NCBI GenBank assembly: GCA_022579005.1 | Contig: MU401467.1 | Location: 124,001-188,000 of the forward strand | Length of the DNA: 64,000 bases | Direction of reading: 5' to 3' | Origin: Poronia punctata | Lineage: Eukaryota > Ascomycota > Sordariomycetes > Xylariales > Xylariaceae | In this document: positions 22,923-35,000 of the stretch, in pieces | Numbering within the stretch: position 1 is the stretch's first letter | How the letters are laid out: each line of letters starts with the position of its first letter | Notes under the pieces: model-generated | Told to the model about the DNA's origin: nothing | The model's database searches: none | Seen by the model: the letters and a program-made list of their open reading frames with translations, nothing else | Position numbers and translations under genes: made by a program

Positions 22923-24357
22923 CTATTGTCGGACGGCGATCTCTTTGGTACTGAGCAAATCGAATATATACAGACGCGACCACGAGGGGACTATGAGTTT
23001 CTCGAGACTAATGTGGTCAAGTGCAAGTAGGGAGTTTAACAGGACGTCTTTCCATCTGTCTTAGTAGGTGAGAAATAGTCTTTGACATATCAGATAGCAT
23101 GTAACTCCCAGCCTTGGGGGATTCAAAGGTTGGACACCATCTTCCTTCGCAATGGATTGGCTACTACGCGTAGGTAGCCCAGGGCAGAGATGATCGAGGC
23201 CTACATATGCAAGTAATACTACTTAGGTACCTAACATGTATGCCTAAAAATAAAAAAAGGGGGGGTTGAAAGCCAGGTAGGTAGCGGAGCGGAATTTTCC
23301 GTGTTGTAACTTGGCGTTATTCGTAAGCTCGCTTGTAGTTCAATGTTCCAGATAATGCTCCCAGACAATCCCTTGTTGCTTTCATGATTACGGCAAGCCT
23401 TGAGAGTACAAAAAGACAGAGACGCCCCCCCTCCCTAATCTTTAGGGTGGGGTCCAGAGTTCTCTCCGTTCATGTCCATGTCAGTGTCAATGTCCCCTTC
23501 AGACAAGGGCAAGGACAGTGCCTGTTGCGCCAGCTGCATCATTTAATTACGGAATAAAGCTTATCTTTACATATTGAATGACAACATCAATATGCAGTCT
23601 GAAGCTTATACTGGTTCAAAAAAATGACCACGGCTTGTGCTGCCTCTCCTGGCGCATTCGTTTAACCACCATCTGATTGGGTAATCAACCGTGGTATCAT
23701 CTACTGCGCCGCCGGTGAGTATACTTTCTATGCTGACATGGAGGGTATAGCTGTTGGCTGTATTTGATTGGCCGCGCGGCTGGAAAAACATCTTTTTGGT
23801 TGTCACCATTGCATGGTGGATTATGTACCTATTTTTCTTAGGTTACCTCCATATGGTGACCACAGGGTGGGAAAATGGTAGCAGGTGGTTGCAGACGATT
23901 GGAGACAAAAAGTAGAAGTCCCAATAGGGGGGGGGGGGGGGGGGATACCTAACATCTCGACTCTTGAGGTTTGGGATTCGGGACTCCCTACTCGTATTCC
24001 CCTATCTGTATTTGAACCAATTGCTTATCGTGGAATCGAAGCCTTCGTGCGATTATTAGTAGGGTATGCATGATATCCGAACCGGTGACTCGCAGTTTAC
24101 GGACCATTAGTATTGCATGGTGCCTTTTGACTATTAAGTGAATGGAGAAGTCGAATACATATTGCGTAGTAACAAACAAGGTTAATGTAGATAGGGAAGC
24201 AGGAAATATAAAACCGCCAGCGAACCACTTGAGTTCAGGAAAAAGGGATGCCTCACAAGACTAACTACATAGTTCACAGCACACGCACGCAATACGTTTA
24301 TACACACCAAACGTTCTTGGCCAAACTTTTATCCGCCGCTCTGGACTCTGAAGTACC
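22923..24357. promoter_or_regulatory. Divergent spacer, Pth11-like gene / SDR B
   Basis: 1.4 kb without a supportable gene. It includes a poly-G tract at 23927-23944 and AT-rich stretches. Confidence 0.45.
23927..23944. repeat. Poly-G tract, 18 nt
   Basis: An uninterrupted run of G about 400 bp upstream of SDR B. Confidence 0.9.
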
Positions 24358-25487
24358 ATGAATATCGATGGATATGCGCTTGTGGTTGGTGGAGGTATGG
24401 AGTCGTGTCCCCCGGGCTGCAATGACATTCACCTTGCCATTATTAGATGCTGACTGACTCTGTGCGGAAGGTAGGGAGCGGGATAGGCGAAGCGTGTGCA
24501 TTGAGCTTTGCAAAACAAGGGGCTGCAGGGGTCATGGTAGCCGATCTGAACCTTGAGGCAGCGCAAACTGTCGCAGCCGCGTGTAAGGCTGCTGCTACCA
24601 AAACTAATCCGGCGATTCGAGTCGAGGCTGTTCACGTCGATGTAACAGACGAGGAGTCGGTGAGACGTGCTACAACGCTCACTGCGGAAATATTCGGGCG
24701 CATTGACTACTGCGTCACTAATGCTGGTGTGAGTGTCACCCGGATTCTAAGGATACTACTAGGTTGGGTACATGGTTGTTGTAGAAGTGCTGATTCGCTG
24801 TTCAGATTGGGGTACAGGTTGCACAAGAGGTAGCCGACGCGGACGCAGCTGAATTCAGCCGTTTCTTGAACGTCAATGTAACAGGAACCCTCCTAGTCAC
24901 GCGCGATGTGTCGGCCATCATGAAGAAGCAAGAACCACGACCGCTAGACCCGGCATGCGCGGAACGGGGAGTTGGCCGTGGTTCCATTGTTAACATGGGC
25001 TCGTTGGCTTCGTATGTGCCGCAGCCTGGCATGGTTCAGTATACGGCGTCGAAGCATGCGGTCCTGGGCATTAGCAGGAATGCCGGTGAGTGGATACGGA
25101 TTCAAAGGCCGAGGAGCCGGTGATAAGCAACTGATGTGTAAACCTTACAAGCGCCGCCGATGTGGGGGCGATCGGTGTAAGAAAGTACCAAGCAAGGCTG
25201 GGAATGCTAACTGAGGATCTGAACATACAGCACTCGATAACGCCTCGTACGGCATACGAGTCAATTGTGTCTGCCCTTCGTGGGTCGATACACCGATGGT
25301 TCAACGGGCCGTCAAGCAAGTCCCCGGCCTTGATACGATGATCAAGGCCGCCGTGCCATTCAGGCGCTTGGCGAGACCCGCCGAGGTGGCGGATACAGTC
25401 ATATTTCTGTGTAGTCCACGGTCAAGTTATGTGACAGGGAGCAGCTTCGTCGTCGATGGCGGTACAGCCTTGCGAGGTATGTTATGA
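24358..25487 (+). CDS. Short-chain dehydrogenase/reductase B
   Basis: Four exons, 24358-24394, 24475-24728, 24806-25085 and 25231-25487, encode 275 aa, the typical classical SDR length. Joining exon 1 to exon 2 completes the NAD(P) loop VVGGGSGIGEA. Further motifs: NAG in VTNAG, catalytic Ser in VNMGSLASYVPQ, Tyr and Lys in VQYTASKHAVLG, CPSWVDTPM, and a classical C-terminus SSYVTGSSFVVDGGTA. It is close to fungal levodione- or 3-oxoacyl-reductase-like SDRs. It lies upstream of and co-directional with the cupin gene (461 bp apart). Its likely role is polyketide alcohol oxidation or reduction during ring formation, by analogy with SDRs in salicylaldehyde clusters. Confidence 0.9.
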
Positions 25488-25948
25488 AGGGAGATAGACG
25501 ACCGTGCAGGAAAGCGGGTCGACGATAGGAACTTATTGGACATAATCCGGGTTTCGTGGTATAAAAAGGTGTGGTGAGCCCAAGCGAATCCCCAATAAAG
25601 TGGAGCGAGGCACGATTAGGTAGCATGTAGGTAGCCTGTAGGTAGCCTGTAGGAGCTGCAAGCTGCGAGCACCTTGGAGGATTCAATACAACCCACCTCA
25701 TACTTATTAACATCGCATCTGTTTCCCATGCATACGCCATACGCAGCCTTCCATTTGTTTCAGAGGGGGGGGGATGAGATGGCAAATTCCTATCACTGCC
25801 GTACACGGCAGATTCCAATCGTAATTTTTCTCGCTTGTCACTAGGTACTTAGTATTCTATATCTCTTAACAATCTCGGTAATCGCGAGTTGAAATATGTC
25901 AAATCAGTTCACAGGGCCAGCAAAACGGTAGTCTAGAAACGCGCAAAT
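25488..25948. other. Spacer between SDR B and cupin genes
   Basis: Contains three near-copies of GTAGGTAGC(A/C)T around 25620-25655 and a 9-nt G run at 25765. No gene supported. It probably carries the cupin promoter. Confidence 0.5.
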
Positions 25949-26743
25949 ATGGCGACCTCGGAAAAGATGGCTGCTGAACCCGGTGCGACCAGTACCACCA
26001 CAGCCAGTATGTCGTCAAATGATCCCCTCATGTTCCTTCGGGGGGCCGGGTACATCTCCCAGGGGTTTCCGGCACCTGGGCTTCGGCGGACCGTACGGCA
26101 CATTACAGGCCACAACGCTGATGGCCAGGCCATTTTCCTATCAACTGACTGTGGCGACCACCACCGTATTGTCGGCGATGGACAGGCGTTGGGCAACATC
26201 ATGTACTCGACGACTGAGACGCCTGTCGATATGAAGGACGATAAAGACCTGAAGCATGCAAAGGACCACGAAGTAAGTAAGCATGACATACCTACATACC
26301 TACAGGCTACCTACAGCACCTGTCCTGTTCGGTACCTATCTAAAAGTACTTAGCTATTGCATACGTACTTAGCTAACGTGACGACCAAAAAGCCCCCTTT
26401 GCATTACCAAAATGGGTCAGTGCTGCGCATGATAGACTTCTCGCCAGGCTTGTTGTCGCCCATGCACAGGGCCGTATCTCTCGATTACGGTGTAGTGCTC
26501 GAGGGCGAGTTCGAGCTGATCCTCGATTCGGGCGAGACGCGAATCATGCGTCAGGGCGACGTTAGTATTAACCGCGGTGGCGCTCATGCCTGGCGAAACA
26601 TTACGGGTAACGGCACATTGCCCGGTCGCATGCTATACGTTCTTATTGACTCCAAGCCTGTGATCACGGCCAAAGGCGAGGAGCTTGGCGAGTTCCTGGC
26701 CGAGCTTGGTCCTTATTACGAAAGAGATGGAGGGAAAGAGTGA
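25949..26743 (+). CDS. Cupin domain protein
   Basis: Exons 25949-26272 and 26393-26743 with a 120-nt intron give 224 aa. After a loosely conserved N-terminal half (LRRTVRHITGHNADGQAIF) comes one cupin_2 barrel: FSPGLLSPMHRAVSLDYGVVLEGEFELIL (quoted with care to family positions) gives the usual metal-site His and Glu, and QGDVSINRGGAHAWRN gives the second motif with the final His. Small cupins of this kind are a fixed member of HR-PKS salicylaldehyde clusters, where they help convert the reduced chain into the aromatic aldehyde. The exact reaction here is inference. Confidence 0.88.
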
Positions 26744-26766
26744 AAGACGGACACCCCATGATCAAG

Positions 26767-26790
26767 TATATATATATATATATATATATA
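26767..26790. repeat. (TA)n dinucleotide repeat
   Basis: An alternating TA run directly after the cupin stop codon, in its 3' flank. Confidence 0.85.
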
Positions 26791-26894
26791 AATATTTGTA
26801 TTTCTGGAATTAGTTGTCACAGCACGTTGGTACTATAGCAAACTGATAGCGTCAAGGACGCATTAGCTATTTGTCCCGCTGTCCCGTCAGGTAT

Positions 26895-28297
26895 CTACTT
26901 TCGACAAAGTTTTCCAAGTCCAAACATCTTCCAGAATATTTGATCCTGCGACAATATTAAATCACGCAAGCCCAAGAAGGTCAAAGGAATGGCGTCAACC
27001 GTACCCAGATAGTACGCCAGGCCAATGCAGTAAGTATGCGGACCGAAAGAGTACTTTTACCGTACCAGAACCACGCCGGCGGGGATCGCTTCAGACTCTG
27101 AGCGACAACGTTCTTGGCGTACACGAAACGATCAGTGGTGTCTGTTTCGAGCATGTGAGATCTTTCCATCCGAATACTGGGAGAAGAAGAGAATCCGATT
27201 ACCTGGCGTTCTGTGAACATGCTGCCTGAACTCGGTAGCCAGCGGGCTAAAGTAGGAATCTGGACCATAAGAGATTGTTAGGTACCTACCCATTCTAGGG
27301 GCAAAATGAGGAGAGAAAAGAACAGACCTGGTGGGAGCTCTCTTCCGAGATCTCTTTTGAGGATATTGGTGCCGACCTCTCCGGATATTATCTGGATCCA
27401 CGCATTAGTATGGGCAGAAGGAAGGGGGGAGGCTTTACAGCGAGCGCTTTACTGTGAGTACTTTGACGCTGGGTTGATGAGTACCGTAATGAAGCATCAA
27501 GTTATAACCAATGTGGCCGCAGGAACTCACCCGAACGGTGCCATCTCAACTCTTAAAGTGTTTGACCAGTGCTGGAGGGCAGCCTTGGAGGCATTATACG
27601 AGGCACCATAGACATACGGGACAATGCCGCCTATAGAGCTGATGTTGACAATGGTCCCAACCGCTTCGATTAGCATCCCGTGGAAATGGTGAACCATACG
27701 CATCGGGCCAAAGACATTGACGTCAAACATCCGCTGCACTTCGACTACGTCTGTATCGATGGAAGTCATGGTGTAGACTAAGAGGGTAGGTAGGTACTTA
27801 GTCAGCGTCGGGGACTCGGGACTAGCCTACGCCAGTAATAGCGCAATAAGAAATGGAGATAACATACTGATTCCTCTGCAAATATAAAAGCAGTCAAAAT
27901 CAGCAGCTCAAACGGTAAATGTTCGCTGGATTTTCTTTACTCATGAGATAAGGTAGGTAATACATACGCATTATTGACCAGGACATCCAGGCGGCCTTTA
28001 GTGAGCTCCATAACCTTGGATTTGAGCTCCACGATGGACTCCTCCTGGGTCACATCCAGAGTGTAACAAGTGATACCATCATGGACGAGATGATCACTTG
28101 GCTCTGATGGTAGCACTGTCGCTATGGCATGTAGACCGTTCAGAGCATATTCTTTGGCAATAGCCTCACCAATGCCGCCTTGTCCACAACTATATTCATC
28201 CCGGATGTACGAGTGGTCAGTAAGTTGTAAATACAAGACGTTTAGGCTGGGGGCCTCACCCGGTGACAAGAGCGTACTTGCGCTTCTGCGTTGCCAT
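26895..28297 (-). CDS. Short-chain dehydrogenase/reductase C (AYR1-like)
   Basis: Nine exons: 28297-28260, 28189-27968, 27875-27868 (8 nt), 27777-27531, 27468-27453 (16 nt), 27391-27328, 27259-27203, 27141-27005 and 26945-26895. All phases close and the product is 279 aa. Motifs: ALVTGCGQGGIGEAIA (NADP loop), LVNNAG across the 8-nt exon, SSIGGIVPYVYGASYNASKAAL with catalytic Ser, Tyr and Lys, FGVKVLTIISGEVGTN across the 16-nt exon, and the C-terminal APPAWFWYGK-like region SPPAWFWYGKSTL. The family is NADPH-dependent 1-acyldihydroxyacetone-phosphate reductase-like SDRs. It is divergent from the HR-PKS, sharing one promoter region, which suggests co-expression. Confidence 0.88.
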
Positions 28298-29071
28298 TTT
28301 TGTCGAGACAGCCTTCCTAACTCTCTGCCTTTGGGGGAACTTGTAAAAATCTTGAGGTTTACCGATAGTTTAGGTAGACATACTAAGGTAGCCACCATAG
28401 ATACCGACTAAGACAATTACTACGTAACAAGCTCTCTTGTTGACTCGATCGACTTGTATGTCGACCCGCCTGACCCTAGATAAGCAGGCTACGAAGGCCG
28501 TCCTGATGCAGGCAAAATAACGTGTGCATCACATACATGATACTCCAACTGGTGCGGCCTCCGGAGCCGTCCTGAGTCCTACCTAACCCCCCCTGTGTCC
28601 GACGTCGCATTGCATGCTTCACACTTGGCAAGGTAACAACATATGCAGCAATCGGCTCTGTTGTCAGCAGCGGAAGACTGCAAAATGTTCGACGAGTGAC
28701 GAGTGGCGGATTCTTTCTCCCGGGCGTTATAGCTTATGACACTAGGCTCGGGAACATTGTGGTAAGATGGACAGGGATGGACCGAGGTTAGAACAATTCC
28801 CGTCTCTCATGCATTAAGGATAGACAAGTTTGATATTTCTGTTGGTGCGAAAAACTGACCCACGATAGTAGACGGTCTGGGACTCTGGAATTGGATGATA
28901 AACGGTGTGTGGAGCATAAAGGGGCCGCCTACATCGAACGCATATATCTCCTGCTCTCTCAGAGGACAAACTGGTATCACAATATCGCTATGCTGCAACG
29001 GACCATTTATCAACTCTACCATAATCAAGTGACTATTTTGAAACACTCTGTATTAACAGTCTAGTGCTAAG
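28298..29071. promoter_or_regulatory. Divergent promoter, SDR C / HR-PKS
   Basis: A 774-bp spacer between the two start codons. It contains a perfect inverted repeat TCGAC-N6-GTCGA at 28449-28464 and a CGG/CCG-rich palindromic patch (CTCCGGAG core) around 28555-28568. Both kinds of element resemble targets of Zn2Cys6 cluster regulators. The link to a factor is inference; no such factor gene is present in the window. Confidence 0.5.
28449..28464. promoter_or_regulatory. Inverted repeat TCGAC-N6-GTCGA, candidate operator
   Basis: Two perfect 5-bp inverted half-sites with a 6-bp spacer, in the PKS / SDR C divergent promoter. The dyad symmetry fits a dimeric Zn2Cys6 factor. Confidence 0.4.
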
Positions 29072-32000
29072 ATGGGGAACTCTTTCGACAGCATTGATGA
29101 AGATCCTCCATGTATAGTGGGCATGGGTGAGTAATACTGAGCGTTTTCGTCTTCGGCCGGTCACTGACATGCCGTGATACGCAGCTTGTAGACTGCCTGG
29201 TGGGATCGACTCACCATCGGGCCTCTGGGACTTTCTTATGCGCAGTGGTTGTGCGCAGGGGGCGGTGCCTACTCAGCGCTTCAAGGCGGACGGGTTCTAT
29301 CACCCAGAGGGCAGCAGTGGTAGTCGCGCAGGATTGATGGACGTAGCTGGCGGTTACTTCCTAGACGAGGATGTTCGGAGATTTGATAATGGGTTTTTTG
29401 GCATCCACAACCTTGAAGCCGCATCGATGGATCCGCAACAGCGGAAACTGCTCGAGATTGTCTTCGAGTGCTTAGAACACGCAGGTACTTCGCTGGACAA
29501 GGTGGGGGGGACAAACACTGGCGTCTTCGTCGGCAACTTCACCCTTGACCACCAGACGATGCAGTCGCGGGACATAGACGCCATCCATCGCTTCTCGGCC
29601 ACCGGATGCGGAACAACGATATTGGCCAACCGTATCAGTCATGTTTTTAACCTCCAGGGACCGAGGTAAGTGTCAGCATTGAGAATATCCATGCTAAGGG
29701 AAGGGCACCCCAGATTGGGGGGGGGGGGGGGGGGGGTTAAGAACAAGAACTGATGGAAATTTCGTGAAATAGCTTTACGCTTGACACGGCATGCTCGTCA
29801 TCACTTTATGCTCTGCACACGGCTGTTACCTCGATGAGAGCCGGGGACTGTGACGCGGCTATTGTTGCTGCTGTCAACCTAATCATGTCGCCAGAGCAGT
29901 GCTTAGCTGCCGACAAGAGTGGCGTACTGTCGCCAACCTCGACATGTCATACTTTCGATGTCTCAGCCGACGGCTATGGCCGCGCCGAGGGTATGAACGC
30001 CGTATACCTCAAGCCACTATCAAACGCACTCAGAGACGGCGATAAAATATGGGCTGTAGTTCGTGGGACAGCAGTTAATGCGTAATGGTACCCATCTCAT
30101 TTTGCTTATCCGAGAGTTGACCCAGATCTGATCTTGTTCATCATAGAAACGGGAATACGCCCGGCATCACACAGCCCAGTGCTACTCTTCAGGAGACCGT
30201 AATCAGGAAAGCGTACATGAGAGCCGGCCTGGACTTTGCTGACACTGACTATGTCGAGTGTCATGGGACGGGAACTCCCGTAGGAGATCCCATAGAGGTC
30301 GAAGCTGTTGGTCGTTCTCTCTCCGAGCCCGAACAAAGGGGTAGACCGTTGTTGATAGGGTCTGTAAGTTGAACCTACTACAAAGCGGTATAAAATATAG
30401 GGATATCATACTGACGAAGACGTAAGTCGAAACCCGGTCTTGGCCATAGCGAAGCGGCCAGCGGCTTGACAGCATTGATCAAAGTCGCTCTGTCGTTCGA
30501 TCGCGCAAAGATACCGCCTACATACGGGGTGCGACATCTGAATCCGAAACGTAAGTTGACTTTTTTCCGCAAATGGAATGTGACTGAGAGAGTGTGAAGC
30601 CTCTACCGGTATTGACTTGTATTAGTGAGGCTTGACAGCTACAATATGAAGGTTGTTACCGAAGTTGAAGACTGGCCACGAGAGCTTCGCAGAGCAAGTG
30701 TAAATGCCTTTGGATACGGCGGCGCTAATGCCCATGCCAGTAAGTATGGTGATCCCGTGTTTGACTCACCAAGGCACACCCTGACACCGAATGCTACAGT
30801 TCTCGAGGCGGCCAGCAGCTATTTGGTAGGTAAAAGGCAAAACAATCCAGCATCAGCACCTTATGATGATGATGATGATGATGATGATGAAGGAAATATT
30901 ATCGTGCTCCCCGTGACAGCGGCTTCGCCAGGATCATTGGAGAGGCGGATTAGCCAAGTGCGGCAAGTAATTGAAGCCAGCAATGGTAATGTCGATACCA
31001 CCAAAAGATTAGCATACGCATTGACCGAACGCATATCGCATCTCGGCGTCAGGGGCGTCATACTCTCAAGGGTCGGTAGTTTGGACAACAAATCCACAAT
31101 TCTGGAACTGGACCTCGAGACAGATTCGGTCAATAGTCATACTATGGGTGGTGCTCTACCCATCGCTTTCGTCTTCACCGGCCAAGGTGCGCAATATGCA
31201 AATATGGGCAAGGAGCTTCTGCTCCACAACGAGGGCTTTCGAACATCAATACGAAATTTGGATCGCGCATTGCAGACAGTCCTTGCTCCTGATTACGCCC
31301 CCAAGTGGACTCTGGAAACGTCGATTCTCGATCCTCCCGAAGTCAGTCAAATTCAGCAGGCCAATCGCAGTCAGCCAATCTGTACAGCTATTCAGATTGC
31401 TCTGGTAGACGTGCTGCGGAGTTGGAATATCAGTCCCGGTGCTGTTATCGGTCACTCGTCGGGCGAGATAGCCGCTGCGTATGCTGCAGGACTATTAAGT
31501 GCACCACATGCTATTGTAACTGCCTACCTGCGGGGATATGCAGTAGATCAGCTGAAGACGAAGGGTGTGATGCTGGCGGCCGGCATATCCGACACCGCCG
31601 CCAAGGCATATATCCAGCAAGCTGATCTAGGCGATGAGGTTTCAATCGCTTGTGTCAATTCCCCCGAAAGTGTAACACTGAGTGGCACGTCGGGCGGAAT
31701 TGAACAGCTCATGACCGAAATCCAACGAAAGGGGGGATTTTGCCGCAAGCTTCGCACGGGAGAAAGAGCTTATCATTCCTCTATGATGAAAGAGGTTGGC
31801 GAGCTGTACAAAACGCTATTAACCCCCTATCTTGACTGCAAAGACCGAAATGGGGTCCAAACCGGAAGCTTGGCAGCGGAAATGATATCGTCCGTCAGGT
31901 CTAGCGATGGGAAAGGAAGCCTGCTTTTAAGCAAGGATGATGTCTCGGCGTCTTATTGGCAAGACAATCTCGAGAAGCCAGTCCAGTTCTCTCTTGCTAT

Positions 32001-35000
32001 AGAGACACTCTTGAGACACAAAAAGGAGGTGCACTTGATCGAAATAGGACCACATGCTACTCTCAAAGGGCCTGTGCAGCAGATATGTGCTCATCTGAAG
32101 CGCCAGAAAGCCTCGGTACCTTATTCCTGCACGCTACTCAGAAACGAAGATTCAGACCTCTGTATGAAGAAGCTTGCCGGTCGTCTCTTTCTACAAAATC
32201 AAACTGTGTCGTGGCAAAACGTGAACAAGTCGACCAAGCCAACCTTTGCGAATGACCTCCCACCGTATCCTTGGGACTACTCCGCTGGCCTACTCTGGCA
32301 AGAGCCACGCGCCAGTGTTGAGCTCCGGAATAGGAAGTATCCCCGGCATGAGCTGCTCGGATCTCGACAAGTCGGCGGAAATGGAATCAATCTGGCATGG
32401 AGAAACGTGCTCAGCATAGGCGAGATCCCGTGGCTGCGCCATCACAAATTAGAGAGCCAGATTGTGTTTCCGGGCACATGTTACCTCGTCATGGCGATCG
32501 AGGCCCTATCCCAGACTCGGACGTCATCTTCGGCAATACCAGTTGTATTCCAGCTTCGTCACGTCGCCATCAGCACAGCGCTCGTTATTCCCGACGATGA
32601 TGATGTTCAGGAGAAGGTGGAAGTGCATACAGCGTTGTGCTCTCGAGTCCTCTCCAGCACTTCTGTCTCAGAGGACTGGTATGAATTCTCGATATCTTCC
32701 TTCACGGCCGGTCAGGCTACGGTACATTGTTCGGGTAACATCCGGATGATGGACGACCCGAACTACATTATGGATGCCGATACCGTCACCGTTGCCAGTT
32801 CAAGCGGTTTCGAGGAGTGGCCTGACATGGGCATTTGGTATGAGAGATTTGCAAGCGAGGGCCTCCGATTCGGGCCCAGTTTCCGGTCTGTAAAGAGACT
32901 ACGAACCGATGGTAATCGGTCCCGCTGTGAGGGTATGGCCAACACAAGTCTTATCCCGACCGTATCTGAAAGTACTAACAAGACGCTGTATCCCGTTCAC
33001 CCAATTACCCTTGACGCCTGCATCCAAGTCGCCATTATGAGCTCGGCGGCTGGGGACGTGAGTGAAACCCACGTCTACTTGCCCGTGTCCATCGATGAAT
33101 GTTACATTCGCACTTCAACAGGAAGTGACCTCGAGGAAATGGGCCTGGTCCAAGCTGTCTCGACCAAGACAAGTCCATCATCAAGGAGCATGTCCGCAAC
33201 TCTCTGGCCCACCGAAGCTGCTACAGCGCCTCTCGTTCACCTTGGAGGTGTTCGGGTTACTCAGTACAAGGCCAGTATTGATCAAGGATCCCTGATCCCA
33301 CGGCAGCCATGTCTGCGAGTCCGCTGGAAGCCCGCACTTCGATACTTGCACGAGGGAATTGCATGGCAACTGGACGGTTATGTCGCCGGTTTCATAGAAA
33401 ATTGTCGGAATATGGACATGGAACTTGGCGAAAACGAGCGCCTAGCTGCGATGGGTGCGTTGGCCGACCTCGCAGGACATGAGAACCCTCGCATGCGTGT
33501 GCTAGAGCTCGGAGGAGACTGTCGATGCAAGGCCAAACAGCTGTTGGGGCTCCTAGGCGAAGGTACTGGATTTCGACGATGTGCGTCATGGCATTCCGCC
33601 AGACTCGACGGGGCCGCGGTTGTTGAGCTTCAGGATGGTCAAGATAAGGATACAACCAAGATAGAAGGCTGCTTTGACTTGCTTCTTGTCCATAAGTCGG
33701 ACGGTGTGTGGGATTACATAGAAAAGTTTCGTTCCTTGGTTGCTGACCATGGCGTGGTCATCACTCCGACCACCACTGCCGCCGTGGATGCTCTCCGACA
33801 AAGCGATTTCGACACGATTGAGCTTCCAAACTGTAAAGTATTACTCGCAGCACGTCGAACGGAGAAGAAAAGTAACGGGGTACAAGGCCGTGATGTAATA
33901 GTTGTGGTAAGTCACAGCAACTTCAATGAGCCAACTAGCTCATGGCAAGTTTCTTGAACTGACAATTGGCCACTAACTCGTCGTCTCGCAGGTTCACAAC
34001 CCATCCCGATCCCTGACGAACTTCGCTGAAGACCTGGGAGAGCGCCTGGAGCATGCAGAGGGGTTTTCAAGCGCCCAAGTAGTTGCACTCCAGAATATCG
34101 ACCATGTTCCCCTCCAACGGCAGACAATATGCATATCTCTGCTTGAGCTAGAACACGAGTTCTTGGCATCCATGACCCAGCCCGATATGAACTCTCTGCG
34201 CCTAATGACGGATAAAGTTTCGACCATCATATGGCTCTCGGGTGCCAATGTCTTGGGAAACTATTCTAATCCCGACCTTACTCTCTCGTCTGGGCTGTCT
34301 CGTGCGCTGATGTTAGAGCAGCCTGCCCTGAAGTTCGTTGTCATCGATGTTGGGCCTGTTGCAAGACAGCATAGTCAGCCGAATGGTCTAAAGGAAAAAC
34401 ACTGCTCAACCAACCTGGTGGATACGACGTGTGACAACGTTATCCGGGTTGTGCAGTCTTATCGCTACCACAGCGCAGAAAGCGATGCAGAGTTCGCCCA
34501 GAAGAATGGACTTCTTTATATCAGTCGCTTTGGTCCTGATTTGGACATCAACTCACTTTTCCGTCGCCGCTTCGAGAAGCATGATGCCATCGTCAAGACC
34601 AAGTTATCTGCAGCTCGGCCTGCCAAACTTGTTATAGGAACTTCCACTCGGAGCGATTCTATTCACTTCGAACAGACACGAGAACCAAGCTCGGTGACGC
34701 CAAAGGGGTTCGTTGATGTACTCGTCAAGGCCGTAAGCCTCAATCCCAAGGATGTCTATGCGTTACAGAGTCGAATAGAAACGCGCGAAGCGACGACAGC
34801 CCTGGAATTCAGCGGCGTAGTAACGGCAGTAGGAGCTGACATTTCTCATCTACATGCCGGAGATGACGTTATTGTTGGCATGCCATGCAGCTTCGCAACT
34901 TCACAGCGGGTACCGGCCTGGGCAGCACATAAAATGTTGCCGGGGGAGCAGTATACCATCATGGCCACATTACCCACCATATATGGCACGGCGCTGTACG

